Origin: Thioalkalivibrio nitratireducens DSM 14787
Lineage (GTDB): Bacteria > Pseudomonadota > Gammaproteobacteria > Ectothiorhodospirales > Ectothiorhodospiraceae
Reading direction: 5' to 3'
Length of the DNA: 64,000 nucleotides
NCBI RefSeq assembly: GCF_000321415.2
Contig: NC_019902.2
Location: 2,108,001 to 2,172,000 of the forward strand
Shown here: one piece after another, positions 17,538 to 25,590 of the stretch
Position numbering within the stretch: the stretch's first letter is position 1
Layout of the letters: the number at the start of each line of letters is the position of its first letter
Notes under the pieces: generated by a model
Databases searched by the model: none
What the model was told of the DNA's origin: nothing
Seen by the model: only the letters and a program-made list of their open reading frames with translations
Made by a program: the position numbers and the translations under genes

Positions 17538-17753
17538 TCAGCGGCGCAGGACCGTCAGGACCGGGGCCGTGTGGTTCAGTGCCGTCTCGGCACGCATGAC
17601 ATCAAGGGGATTCACGTCGGGCCGCTGCAGCATCTCGCCCAGGGCGCGGCGCTGGGCTGCGTGCGCCTTCATCAGCGTGTCCTGCTGGCGCTGATGATCG
17701 CGAACCGTGCGCAGCAGCCCTTCCAGGTGCCTGGGACCGTGGATGCGGGCCAT
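17538..17753 (-). CDS. small helical phage protein with LDVMxxETALN motif
   Basis: 71 residues, helical, ending NPLDVMRAETALNHTAPVL. The same motif ends the upstream neighbour (17753-18112), so the pair are diverged paralogues. Start and upstream stop overlap as TGATG. The P-x-D-x-M...N...V pattern resembles the C-terminal polymerisation helix of FliE and type III inner-rod proteins, a weak but notable likeness for a tail-associated gene. Function unknown. Confidence 0.5.
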   Translation of the reverse strand: MARIHGPRHLEGLLRTVRDHQRQQDTLMKAHAAQRRALGEMLQRPDVNPLDVMRAETALNHTAPVLTVLRR

Positions 17754-18112
17754 CAGTGCGCCTCGCGCTCACGCGGCGTGGCTGCGGCCCCAGCCATGCG
17801 AGCACCAGCAGCGACCAGCGGTGCAACCTTCGTCATGACTGCGGACTCGCGCTGATTCAGCGCCGTCTCCTTCATCATCACGTCCAGCGGTTGCATGCGT
17901 CCGGCCTCGAAGTCCGCCTTCATCTGCTGGCGCTCTCGGCGGATCTGCTCAAGCTGGCGCTGGCGATCGTCGCCATAGTCGCGCAGCTTTCGGCCCGAGT
18001 CCGTGAACTGCCGGCTCGGTGGTCGGCGGTCGGGAAGATCAGGGAGCCCGGCAGCCTTGCCGAAGTCGGAAATCAGGCGGTCGAGTTCCGCGTAGGGATC
18101 GGTGTTCAGCAT
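17753..18112 (-). CDS. phage protein, larger paralogue with LDVMxxETALN motif
   Basis: 119 residues. Helical, with QMKADFEAGRMQPLDVMM then KETALNQRESAVMTKV near residues 70-105, shared with the next gene in a shorter form. The start at 18112 has a GAGGACC ribosome site; the longer frame starts inside the upstream gap. No family recognised. Confidence 0.5.
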   Translation of the reverse strand: MLNTDPYAELDRLISDFGKAAGLPDLPDRRPPSRQFTDSGRKLRDYGDDRQRQLEQIRRERQQMKADFEAGRMQPLDVMMKETALNQRESAVMTKVAPLVAAGARMAGAAATPREREAH

Positions 18113-18175
18113 GTCTCGGTCCTCGGTTGTGGCGCCCGTCGGCACCGTGGTACGTCGTACAGGTTCATGGTCGCA

Positions 18176-18619
18176 TCACGACGCGCGGCGGCGTTCCGCA
18201 AGCTGTGCGCGGCGCTCGGCGAGCGTTTCCCGGGCCAGCACCTCGGCCCAGGCAGGATCGTGGTCGAAGCGATCGGCACGGCGGCGCAGGTCGGCGAGTT
18301 CTTCGGCCAGGCGTTTGCGGTACTCCCGGCGCTGTCTCCGCGTGGGTTCCGGCTCCGGTGTGATCTCCGCAATTCGCACGGCAATCCGGGCCAACCGCGC
18401 TTGCGCGACATCGCCCGCGGGACCGAGGGACCGGATTTGCCGGGCTTCGCGCTCTAGTTCGCGACGTTCCTCGAGTTCCCGGCGCTGCCGGCGGGCAAGG
18501 GGCAACAGGGATTTCGCCAATTCCTCCTGGATGCGCGCCCCGGTCCACACGATCGGTGCCCGGCGGGCCGGGGTATTCAGGGTGCGCAGCGCCTTCGCTA
18601 CGCGGCTTTCGTGGTTCAT
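18176..18619 (-). CDS. arginine-rich coiled-coil phage protein
   Basis: 147 residues, very rich in R, E, A and L, predicted to be helical throughout; no domain recognised. GGGAGA ribosome site before the ATG at 18619. Codon use and composition match neighbouring element genes, and it lies in tight minus-strand order, so it is likely real. Confidence 0.45.
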   Translation of the reverse strand: MNHESRVAKALRTLNTPARRAPIVWTGARIQEELAKSLLPLARRQRRELEERRELEREARQIRSLGPAGDVAQARLARIAVRIAEITPEPEPTRRQRREYRKRLAEELADLRRRADRFDHDPAWAEVLARETLAERRAQLAERRRAS

Positions 18620-18637
18620 GTCTCGTGTCTCCCTTGG

Positions 18638-18820
18638 TCATGCAGCCCGACGGCGGCGCCGGGGCTTTCGTTTCGGTCCGAACTCGCCGATCAGCTTGTC
18701 CACGCAGCTCCAGTCCTCGGACGGCGCCCGGCGGACCATGCGAACCACCAGCCGACCATCAAGCATGCGGGCCTCGGCGACCGCGGCATCGGCTTGCAGC
18801 AGTTTCAGCAGGGCGCTCAC
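18638..18820 (-). CDS. small basic phage protein
   Basis: 60 residues starting with GTG at 18820, overlapping the upstream stop by four bases (GTGA). Hydrophobic-helical first half, then DWSCVDKLIGEFGP and a basic PKRKPRRRRRAA tail. Probably a nucleic-acid-binding accessory; no family recognised. Confidence 0.45.
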   Translation of the reverse strand: MSALLKLLQADAAVAEARMLDGRLVVRMVRRAPSEDWSCVDKLIGEFGPKRKPRRRRRAA

Positions 18821-18978
18821 TGGTCGCCCCCGCTGGCCTGCTTTCCCTGCCACTCCAGGAACGCGCGCAGTTCATCGTCGCTCAGCGCCAGGTACGCTTC
18901 CTTCGCGGCCTCGATCGACCCCGCGCTCGGCTCCTTGTCCTCGGTGATCGCGGCCTGGATCTCAGGCGCCTGGAACAC
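18817..18978 (-). CDS. small phage protein with TEDKEPSAG segment
   Basis: 53 residues from a GTG at 18978, overlapping the end of the gene upstream. Contains IQAAITEDKEPSAGSIEAA followed by LSDDELRAFLEWQGKQ. The first stretch recurs almost unchanged at the end of the truncated gene at 12331-12645, proving shared ancestry of the two sites. Too short for a family call. Confidence 0.45.
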   Translation of the reverse strand: MFQAPEIQAAITEDKEPSAGSIEAAKEAYLALSDDELRAFLEWQGKQASGGDQ

Positions 18979-19639
18979 GCGCAGCAGTGCCCCGGACTGC
19001 GGATTCTGCCGAGTCCACCGGGATGCTCTTGGTAGGCTTCCGGAACCCGGCCTCGATCGCCGCAGCGTTGGCGGTCAGTTCGCCGGCTTCCACCTTGCCC
19101 AGCAGTTCGGGGTTATCGCGGGCCAGGCGGCGGAGGGTGTAGGTCTGGTCATTGCCGCGAGATAAACGGGTTACATTGTCACCCGTTTTATTCCCCCTTC
19201 CCGGTCCTGCCTTGCCTTCCGCTACCGGGTTCGCAGGCAACGGATTCTCCGCAGCCTCCCGGACCTTCGTCGCGATGTCGGCCTGCTTGGACTGCACCAG
19301 CCGGGCCTTCTTGCCGGGGTCGTGCTCGGCGATGTACTCGCGCAGGAATGAGCCCAGGGAGAAGATGTGCCCAAGGTAGCTGTCGGCCCACTCGAAGAAG
19401 TCGGCGGCGCAGGTCCATGTCACCGGCAAATACCCGGGCAATTCCGTTTCCTCGCCCGGTTGGTGCCACTCCACGGATGGGAGTGTCTTGGTCACCAGCC
19501 GGGTGTATTCCTCGAGATCCATCACCCGGCGGGACATCGCGACATACGTCCAGCGCAGTAGCGCTTCAATCGGCGTGATGTCGCCATCCTCAAGCGCGAT
19601 CCGCCAGGTGTTGTAACTACGAGGGTCACGCTGCGACAT
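18962..19639 (-). CDS. phage HTH-like regulator or replication protein
   Basis: 225 residues. The first ~110 residues carry many aromatic residues (W, Y, F). The C-terminal part has TYTLRRLARDNPELLGKVE and GELTANAAAIEAGFRK, a helical signature common in phage and plasmid regulators. The internal SKQADIATKV is shared with the truncated gene at 12331-12645. Its start overlaps the nuclease gene. Function not known. Confidence 0.5.
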   Translation of the reverse strand: MSQRDPRSYNTWRIALEDGDITPIEALLRWTYVAMSRRVMDLEEYTRLVTKTLPSVEWHQPGEETELPGYLPVTWTCAADFFEWADSYLGHIFSLGSFLREYIAEHDPGKKARLVQSKQADIATKVREAAENPLPANPVAEGKAGPGRGNKTGDNVTRLSRGNDQTYTLRRLARDNPELLGKVEAGELTANAAAIEAGFRKPTKSIPVDSAESAVRGTAARVPGA

Positions 19640-20040
19640 CGGTTGCCCTCCCCGTTTCCCGCACCAGCGCAGCGAACGCAGGCAGCGTCACGGCCGCTGT
19701 CCAGTCGATCCCGGGCCACGGTCCTAGCCCCGGTCGCACGTCCTCCAGGAGCACCAGGACACGCCAGGGCGCGCGATCCTCCCTCCAGGCTAGGGCAAGG
19801 ACGTAGACCGGCGGATTCCGCCTGAGCCTCAGCCTGCGTCCACCACGCGGCGAGCAGAGAGGGTGTCGCCCGCTTGTACCGCTTCACCTCGACAGCGCAG
19901 GGACCGACGCCAGCCAGATCGTGCCCGCCATCCCGTGTCTGGGACAGGTTCCGAGCGATCCCCGGCCCAAGCTCGGCCTCGAGCAACCGGCGCAGTTCGC
20001 GTTCACCCGAAGCCCCTTTCGTGCGGCTTGCTGCTCCCAT
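19626..20040 (-). pseudogene. PD-(D/E)XK-like phage nuclease, frameshifted
   Basis: The first part (MGAASRTKGASGERELRRLL, then ARNLSQTRDGGHDLAGVG and CAVEVKRY) has the E...D...ExK arrangement of a resolvase-like PD-(D/E)XK nuclease. Near 19806 the sense moves to another frame (VLALAWREDRAPWRVLVLLE and on to LPAFAALVRETGR), ending at 19626 and overlapping the next start. 415 bases is one base more than a whole number of codons. In the unshifted frame the protein degenerates and runs on to 19522. Either an inactivating indel or a sequencing error. Confidence 0.6.
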
Positions 20041-20198
20041 CACTGACCCTCCTTGCTCGTTGCGGCCGGCTGGAAGTCCTCGGGCATCTCCCAACTCGTG
20101 TCTTTGGGCGTTCTCGGCGGCTCCGCCCGGCGGAATCCACCGGCTCGTCGGGGCTTTCGGCCCGGTTTCGGGCGGTACAGGTCGCGTTGCTGTGTCAT
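20040..20198 (-). CDS. small basic phage protein
   Basis: 52 residues, proline/arginine-rich (YRPKPGRKPRRAGGFRRAEP), unstructured-looking. AAGGAG eight bases upstream of the ATG at 20198 decides the start; the stop overlaps the nuclease start as TGATG. Function unknown. Confidence 0.4.
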   Translation of the reverse strand: MTQQRDLYRPKPGRKPRRAGGFRRAEPPRTPKDTSWEMPEDFQPAATSKEGQ

Positions 20199-20316
20199 GG
20201 TCATCACTCCTTCGGCTTCGGTTTGCGGCGCGGTCGCAGGCGGAACGGGTTTCTCCGGAACGGGGACCATCCCGGGCGCGCGCAGGCAGGCGGGCCGGGT
20301 CGATCGCGATCGGGGT

Positions 20317-20652
20317 TCATGCGGTCGCCCTCCGCTTGCCGGACGGCCGCGCCGATCTCGCGGTCAGCACCGCGTCCGGGATCAGCGTCCAGGACTCCCG
20401 CAGGCTGCCGTCCCGGCCGGTGTAGCGCCCCCGGGTCATGCGCCCTTGGGCTGTGACCATCTCGCCCTTGGCGGCCCGGTCCAGGGCCTCGGCGGCAGCC
20501 CCGAAGGCCAGCAGCGATACCCACACCGGTTCCTCGGCGTTGTGCGGGGTCACGTCGATAGCCACCGACGCGCGAACCATCGGCTTGCCGGTCTTGGTCT
20601 CGCCCGCCACGGGATCGGCGCCCAGGCGGCCATGCACGGATGCGTAGATCAT
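20317..20652 (-). CDS. ssb: single-stranded DNA-binding protein
   Basis: 111 residues with an OB-fold SSB pattern: MIYASVHGRLGADPVAGETK, VRASVAIDV, EPVWVSLLAFG, ALDRAAKGEMVTAQGRMTRGRY. It lacks the long acidic C-terminal tail of chromosomal SSB, as often seen in phage or plasmid versions. The start overlaps the upstream stop as ATGA. Likely works with the DUF3987 replication protein two genes upstream. Confidence 0.75.
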   Translation of the reverse strand: MIYASVHGRLGADPVAGETKTGKPMVRASVAIDVTPHNAEEPVWVSLLAFGAAAEALDRAAKGEMVTAQGRMTRGRYTGRDGSLRESWTLIPDAVLTARSARPSGKRRATA

Positions 20653-21368
20653 CGCGTCACCCCCCGCAGCCATGCGTTCGCGGCGTATCGGCCAGCATTC
20701 GACTTGCGGATTTCCACCGGCTCAGCGTCGGCAGCCTCGCGCCAGCGGCGGGCATATTCGGCCAGCAGGGCGTCCCGGTCGCGTCGAAACCGAGTGCGGG
20801 CATCGACGAACTTCCAGTCCTCGCGCAGCAGCGGCAGTCCGTCCAGCGGGCCGACATCGCGCTCTGTGCGGGCAGCCGGTGCAGGGGGCGGCGCGGGCTG
20901 GGTCTTCCGTTCCCGGGCCAGCCGCTCGGCGACGGCGACGGCGAAGGCGCGCAAGAACCGCGGATGGCAATGGGGCTCGTAGCCCTCCGCCCAGTCGGCG
21001 GCGCCTTCCTCGCCGAATGCCTCCAGCAGCTCAGAAAGCGTGACCGGCAGCCCCTCGGCGGCTCGGGCCAGGGCGATCCGGAGTTCTGTCAGAGTGCGCT
21101 TGGGACCGGCCCGCGACTCGGTGGACGACGGTGGCACTGGCTGCCCAGGTGTCGCACCAGTCGCAAGTGTCGCTGTCGCAGACTGGCCCGGGGCCAGGCG
21201 CGTGATTTCCCGTGGCCTATCCTCAATATCCTCAATATCCTCAAAACCCCCAGTGGCGCGTTCGCGACCGCCATCGGGGCGGAGGTTTTGAGGGTTTTGA
21301 GCGTTTTGAGCATAGGGGGTTAGATTTCGCTCTCCGCCGTCCGTCCTCAGGTATGCGCGCCAGGTCAT
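20649..21368 (-). CDS. phage hypothetical protein carrying internal DNA repeats
   Basis: 239 residues. The N-terminal ~70 residues are low complexity (AQNAQNPQNL and GGFEDIEDIEDRP), encoded by short tandem DNA repeats rather than looking like a domain. The C-terminal ~150 residues form a compact helical region (ELLEAFGEEGAADWAEGYEP, LARERKTQP, RRDRDALLAEYARRWREA). Both ends overlap neighbours by ATGA, so it is coupled between the DUF3987 protein and SSB. Its 5' end may double as a DNA site for replication. Confidence 0.55.
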   Translation of the reverse strand: MTWRAYLRTDGGERNLTPYAQNAQNPQNLRPDGGRERATGGFEDIEDIEDRPREITRLAPGQSATATLATGATPGQPVPPSSTESRAGPKRTLTELRIALARAAEGLPVTLSELLEAFGEEGAADWAEGYEPHCHPRFLRAFAVAVAERLARERKTQPAPPPAPAARTERDVGPLDGLPLLREDWKFVDARTRFRRDRDALLAEYARRWREAADAEPVEIRKSNAGRYAANAWLRGVTR

Positions 21369-22888
21369 CGCCAGCCCTCCGCGATGTCCGGCCGCACCTC
21401 GATCACCGTAGACGGCCTGCCGCCGCCGGGTTGGGCGCGATCGACCGTGCGGACATAGCCCCGTTCCTCGAGTGGCTCGATCGCCTCGGCGAAATGGCGC
21501 GCACGCGGGAACGTCCCGCGGAGCGCCTGGTGGGCGTCGCGCATCGTGACGCGCGCATGCCGGCCCCGCTCGATCCAGTCCCATACCTTTCGGGCCGCGG
21601 CGATGCTGGGATCGGCACCCATCAGATCCAGCGCAGCCAGGCTATGCACGGCGACCGTCGCGACGATCTCCAGCGCGGCAGTCATGGTCAGCGCACTGAT
21701 CTCCGCGTCCCACGGCTTCCCGCGGGCGTACTCGGTCGCATGCAGCACCGCTGCGATCCGTGCCGCTTGCCCCGGGGCTTTCCCGGCCCAGTCCGTGGCG
21801 TGCTCGAACTCACCCCCCGGGCGCATGTCGGCCTCGATCCCGCGTGCGAACTCCAGCCACGCGGCACGGGCATCCGGCGACAGGCGCAGCAGGTATCGCC
21901 GCTCTCGTCCGTCGTCATCCGACAGTGCGGGCCAGTCCAGCATCGCCCGTACGCCAGCAGCATAGGCGTCCCGGGTGCCGTCCTGCAGCGGCGCAGGGGT
22001 CAGCGTGCGGTACCCCAGCGGGGACGGTGGCAGCAGGTACAGGATGCGCCCGAGCAGCCCGCGACCGCGGAAACCGGGCATCGTCGCCAGCCCGCGCAGC
22101 ATGTCGGGCTGCGGAGACAGCCCCAGCGTCAGGGCCGGGGCAGTCAGGTAGACAGGCGGACGGCTGCCGCGGTCCACGCGCTCGGCGTCCCCGCTCCACG
22201 CCTTCAGGACCATGTCGAGGTTCGGGATGCCATTCGAGTAGCGGCCAGCCAGCAGATCGAAGATGCCTCCCTCCGACGACAGCCATGCCATGCACTCCCC
22301 ATGATCGGCGAGCAGCACCCCCATGCGCTCCGGGGTTGCGTCCGATGTCCACAGTTGCGGCGGTCGGGGGATCTCGGGCATTGCTGCCTCGATGTCGGAC
22401 GCCTCATCAGCGGCACCCATGTCACCCTTTTTCGCGGCGCGGGCGCGCAGTTCCTTCACTCGGGCCTGCATCGTTGCGACCGTGGACGTGGTGCGCCGGA
22501 TCTCCGGCTCGATGTCCCGGGCTGCATCCCGCTCCCAGGCCAGCAGCGGCGCAGTCGCCGCCGACTGGACGGCCGACTTGCGGTTTCCGGGCGGCAGGGC
22601 GACCGCGACCCAGAGGTTGGCGGGCTCGATGTGGCCCGGCTGAACCAGCACCCGCAAACGGCGCGCGGCAGCCGCGGAGCAGGTCGCCAGTATCAGCCCG
22701 ATGGCCAGCTCCGGCGGCGTCTCGGTCGATGCGGCCAGCTCAGCCGCGAATGCCCCGGCCCAGCCCGGCAGTACGTCCGGTGCCAGGCGCGGTAGTCGTG
22801 GCGTGTCCAGCGGGATCAGGTCCGGCCACGGCTCGGGCTCCGGCCGCACTCGCGCAATCTCGATCGTCGGAGCGGGGCTATGCGGCAT
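21365..22888 (-). CDS. DUF3987 replication/primase-associated protein
   Basis: 507 residues. Matches the DUF3987 (YfjI-like) phage/plasmid family: ELAIGLILATCSAAAARRL, LWVAVALPPGNRKSAVQSA (P-loop-like), then SDATPERMGVLLADHGECMA and WLSSEGGIFDLLAGRYSNG, a conserved GFRGRGLLGRILYLLP and a C-terminal winged-helix-like tail (MRDAHQALRGTFPRARHF). Proteins of this kind act in element replication, probably as helicase or primase partners. The ATG at 22888 lies in the 3' end of the preceding gene. Expected to act with SSB. Confidence 0.78.
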   Translation of the reverse strand: MPHSPAPTIEIARVRPEPEPWPDLIPLDTPRLPRLAPDVLPGWAGAFAAELAASTETPPELAIGLILATCSAAAARRLRVLVQPGHIEPANLWVAVALPPGNRKSAVQSAATAPLLAWERDAARDIEPEIRRTTSTVATMQARVKELRARAAKKGDMGAADEASDIEAAMPEIPRPPQLWTSDATPERMGVLLADHGECMAWLSSEGGIFDLLAGRYSNGIPNLDMVLKAWSGDAERVDRGSRPPVYLTAPALTLGLSPQPDMLRGLATMPGFRGRGLLGRILYLLPPSPLGYRTLTPAPLQDGTRDAYAAGVRAMLDWPALSDDDGRERRYLLRLSPDARAAWLEFARGIEADMRPGGEFEHATDWAGKAPGQAARIAAVLHATEYARGKPWDAEISALTMTAALEIVATVAVHSLAALDLMGADPSIAAARKVWDWIERGRHARVTMRDAHQALRGTFPRARHFAEAIEPLEERGYVRTVDRAQPGGGRPSTVIEVRPDIAEGWR

Positions 22889-23237
22889 GGGCCACCTCCT
22901 GCGCCACGTACAGCGCCCCGGTCGTCGCATCGAGCACGCGATCAGTGTCGTCGCGGATCAGCGCCTCGATCAGCCCACGCACCTGGTCGCCGTCGGTCGG
23001 ACCGGCGCGGACCAGCAGTACCGGGTCGTGCCCGGCGCAGGGGCGCCAGTCAAACGCCCGCGGATCTTCGCCGGTCGGACAAACGAGCGCCACGAGCCGA
23101 CTCCCCGCACGCTCCCGCGCCCAGCGCCACGCTCCGGGGCCGATCGCGACCCACGCGGTCGCTGATGGATCGGCCCGCAGCCGGTCGGCGTGCCGTCGCA
23201 GGTAGGGCGGCAGGCGGCCGCGCGGCGGACGTAGCAT
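22878..23237 (-). CDS. phage hypothetical protein next to a MITE-like insertion
   Basis: 119 residues with a basic N-terminus (MLRPPRGRLPPYLRRHADRL) and an alpha/beta body; overlaps the DUF3987 start by 11 bases. The start at 23237 lies at the edge of a 266-bp inverted-repeat insertion, so its ribosome site and promoter now come from that insertion or are lost. No family recognised. Confidence 0.5.
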   Translation of the reverse strand: MLRPPRGRLPPYLRRHADRLRADPSATAWVAIGPGAWRWARERAGSRLVALVCPTGEDPRAFDWRPCAGHDPVLLVRAGPTDGDQVRGLIEALIRDDTDRVLDATTGALYVAQEVAHAA

Positions 23238-23238
23238 C

Positions 23239-23504
23239 CCGGTACCTGATTATCACGGAACCTCCGCAGCGAGCACGACAGCGTTCCGTCTCGGTGGTCA
23301 TTGCGAGCGTCGCTTGTCACTCCTGCCCGTAGCGCATTGAACAGCCGCGGGCTGGCCCGCAGGGTGAGCGCAGCGAATAATCCAGGCGGCGCGGGGAGGA
23401 CTAACGCCGTTTGGATCGCCACGTTGCTTCGCGCCTCGCGATGACGGTGGTTTCGATGACGGCCCGTTCCAATTTGCGGAGCTTCCCTGATAATCAGGTC
23501 CCGG
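23239..23504. mobile_element. MITE-like non-coding insertion with terminal inverted repeats
   Basis: About 30-bp imperfect terminal inverted repeats (left 23239-23268, right 23475-23504) share ACCTGATTATCA and CTCCGCA blocks with three or four mismatches. The interior has no gene; it holds inverted motifs of the GCGAGCGTCGCTT / GTTGCTTCGCGCC kind. It separates alpA from the downstream gene by about 360 bases. No transposase is present, so mobilisation would be in trans. Confidence 0.5.
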
Positions 23505-23597
23505 TATGCGCGCGAGTATCATGTGCGTGTCGGTGCTCGCCGATGCTCCCGCCCGATTCCCGGGGTCGCCACCCCGGGCGGGCTCTATCCCCCGTTC

Positions 23598-23822
23598 TCA
23601 TAGCAGCCCCCGAGCGCGGTCATGCGCATCGAGCGCGTCCGCGGGCCAGCGGGTCATCTTCTCGCTGATCCGGACCGGTGGAGGGATGATCCCGTCGCGT
23701 ACCCATCGCCATACGCTCTGGCGCGCGATCCCGTAGCGTGCCGCCACGTCGACATCGCGCAGCAGGCGCAGGCGCGTAGGGGCGGTGGATGGGGTGGTCG
23801 GTACTGCGGTGTGGTCGGTCAT
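23598..23822 (-). CDS. alpA: AlpA-family excisionase/regulator
   Basis: 74 residues with the AlpA/MerR-like winged helix: LLRDVDVAARYGIARQSVW followed by RWVRDGIIPPPVRISEKMTR. AlpA proteins next to P4-type integrases act as transcriptional activators and excision factors. GGAGG ribosome site before the ATG at 23822; the longer frame to 23897 has no such site. Lies just downstream of the integrase, the standard order in P4-like islands and Gram-negative phage satellites. Confidence 0.82.
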   Translation of the reverse strand: MTDHTAVPTTPSTAPTRLRLLRDVDVAARYGIARQSVWRWVRDGIIPPPVRISEKMTRWPADALDAHDRARGLL

Positions 23823-23929
23823 CGGCGCCTCCGTGTTGTTTCGCCGATGCCATCCTATTGTCACGACATGATTCGATGCGCAACTGCGCGGCCGCATCTG
23901 TCGGCAGCCGCTACACCTTCACGTGCCCA

Positions 23930-24072
23930 GGGTTCCCCGGGGTTCCCCGGGATTCAGCCCCGGGGAACCGCTGGGGGAACCGCTGGGGAGCTGACAATTT
24001 CAGTAATTTCAATGAGTAGCATTGAGGGTTCCCCGGGTTCCCCCGGTTCCCCCGGTTCCCCCGGTTCCCCGG
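23930..24072. repeat. GGTTCCCC direct and inverted repeat cluster upstream of alpA
   Basis: About nine copies of GGTTCCCC or its complement GGGGAACC lie between the integrase 3' end and alpA. The last five are tandem with 8-9 bp period (24026-24072). An AT-rich patch (ACAATTTCAGTAATTTCAAT) sits between the two groups. Likely iterons or regulator sites; not a CRISPR, since units are short and have no spacers. Confidence 0.55.
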
Positions 24073-24089
24073 CAAACAATAGTCGACCG

Positions 24090-25373
24090 TTAAATTTTCG
24101 CGCCCCCCTCGCGCCGAATCGGCAGCACTTCCGCCGCCCCGTGTGGCGCGTTCAGGAGCTTCGCCCAGTCCTCCATGAGCCGGCGGCGCTTGGTCAGAAG
24201 ATCGCCCCTGCGGTAGGCGCGCTCGACCGCGTTCGGGATCGTGTGCGCCAGTGCCATTTCCGCCACCTCATGCGGGTAGCTGGTGAACTCGCTACACCAG
24301 TCACGGAACGTGCTCCGGAACCCGTGCGGCACCGCGTCCACTTTCATGCGGCGCAGGACCGCGCTGATGCTCATGTCCGACAGTTGCCCGAGCCGGGGGG
24401 ACGCGAATACCAGATCGCAGCCTTCGTGCTGCGGCAGGGCTTTCAATAACCGGATGGCGTCATCACACAGGGGAACCACGTGCTCGCGGCCGGCCTTCAT
24501 CCGGTCGGCGGGAATCGTCCACGTCCGGGCCTGCAAGTCGATTTCGGCCCAGGTTGCACCGCGAACCTCGCCGGACCGGGCGGCGGTCAGGATCAGGAAT
24601 TCCAGCGCCCGGGCGGCCATGCCTTCGCGCTGGCGCAGGGCCATCATGAAGTCGTGCATTTCCGGGATCGGCAGCGCCTTGTGGTGCCGAACACGCTTCA
24701 GCCTGGTTGGTTTGGGCAGCACGGCGTCCAGGTTTCCCCGCCAGCGGGCCGGGTTGTCGCCGGATCGGTGGCCACTGGCGGTCGCCCAGTTCAGTACCGC
24801 CTCGATTCGGCCGCGGACCCGGGAAGCCGTCTCGGGCTTCGTGGTCCACAAATCGTCCCGGCTCAGAGCCTCGACCACATGCGCCAACTCGATGGCATCC
24901 ACAGGGAGCGCGCCCAGTACTGGGCTGGCGTAGGCGTTCAGCGTCGCCGACCACTGGAGCGCATGCTTCGGGTTGCGGAACTCGCGGGTCTTGGCGGCCA
25001 GGAGCTTGCGGGCCGCCTCGTCGAAGGTCAACGCCTTCGCCTCGGCAGCGGCCCGGGCCGCGCGGGCCTCGCGGCGGGCCTGGACGGGATCAACCCCGCT
25101 CGCGATCTGTTCCCGGAGAGCGCGCGCCTTCTCTCGAGCCTGGGCAAGGGTGACGTCAGGGTAGGCACCGAGGCCGGCATCACGGCGAGCGGCAAACGGC
25201 CGGCCGGTCGAACTCGTGCGCGTGATCGGCAGCGCGTACCGGAAAACCCAGCTTTTCGCCCCCGTCGGCTTCACCACGAGGTAGAGACCGGCGACGCCAC
25301 CGACGGCATAGCGCCCGGGCTCGACCAGGCGCTTGAGTTCGATTGGGGACAACTCCTTCGATCTCAGTGGCAT
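24090..25373 (-). CDS. int: P4-type tyrosine integrase
   Basis: 427 residues. DUF4102-type N-terminal domain (KLYLVVKPTGAKSW-type region, here GVAGLYLVVKPTGAKSWVFR), central core-binding domain, and catalytic domain with the arginine in AARSGEVRGATW, HGFRSTFRDW (H-x-x-R) and AHTIPNAVERAYRRG supplying the His and nucleophile Tyr. Located next to tRNA-Ser, whose 3' end is the inferred attachment site. The ATG at 25373 is preferred; the open frame upstream to 25478 runs through arm-type repeats and is probably non-coding. Confidence 0.92.
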   Translation of the reverse strand: MPLRSKELSPIELKRLVEPGRYAVGGVAGLYLVVKPTGAKSWVFRYALPITRTSSTGRPFAARRDAGLGAYPDVTLAQAREKARALREQIASGVDPVQARREARAARAAAEAKALTFDEAARKLLAAKTREFRNPKHALQWSATLNAYASPVLGALPVDAIELAHVVEALSRDDLWTTKPETASRVRGRIEAVLNWATASGHRSGDNPARWRGNLDAVLPKPTRLKRVRHHKALPIPEMHDFMMALRQREGMAARALEFLILTAARSGEVRGATWAEIDLQARTWTIPADRMKAGREHVVPLCDDAIRLLKALPQHEGCDLVFASPRLGQLSDMSISAVLRRMKVDAVPHGFRSTFRDWCSEFTSYPHEVAEMALAHTIPNAVERAYRRGDLLTKRRRLMEDWAKLLNAPHGAAEVLPIRREGGAKI

Positions 25374-25444
25374 CCGTTCGTCCGCCCCACAACTGGTCCC
25401 ACAAACCGGGTCCGAGACCACCACCCAAGATCGGATGGGGCCAC

Positions 25445-25468
25445 GTTCCCACAACCGTTCCCACAAAG
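25445..25468. repeat. integrase arm-type repeat pair, right end
   Basis: Two TTCCCACAA boxes 11 bases apart, identical in sequence and orientation to 8690-8713. A related TCCCACAAA lies at about 25394. Between the integrase start and attR. Confidence 0.55.
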
Positions 25469-25523
25469 AGGATAGCATTGGACGCGACTTCTTGCGACAA
25501 CCTGTTACAGGACCAGAAAGGGT

Positions 25524-25570
25524 AAAGCCCGTCAGAACAGGCGCTTATGCTCCATATTCTGACGGGCTTT
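25524..25570. terminator. perfect 14-bp-arm hairpin downstream of tRNA-Ser
   Basis: AAAGCCCGTCAGAA (25524-25537) and its exact complement (25557-25570) enclose 19 bases. On the minus strand it follows the tRNA 3' end by about 20 bases and is followed by TTTACCCTTT, so it is the probable terminator of the tRNA transcript, now supplied by the element. The arms would also terminate in the other direction. Confidence 0.6.
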
Positions 25571-25590
25571 GACTTGCTGCTACAGTGAAC

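Noticed and set aside
23930-24072. Regular GGTTCCCC repeats as a CRISPR array
   Set aside because: Units are 8-9 bases, adjacent or inverted, with no unique spacers and no cas genes.
25374-25478. Extended N-terminus of the integrase
   Set aside because: It would encode the arm repeats as LWERLWER; the family N-terminus begins at MPLRSKELSP.
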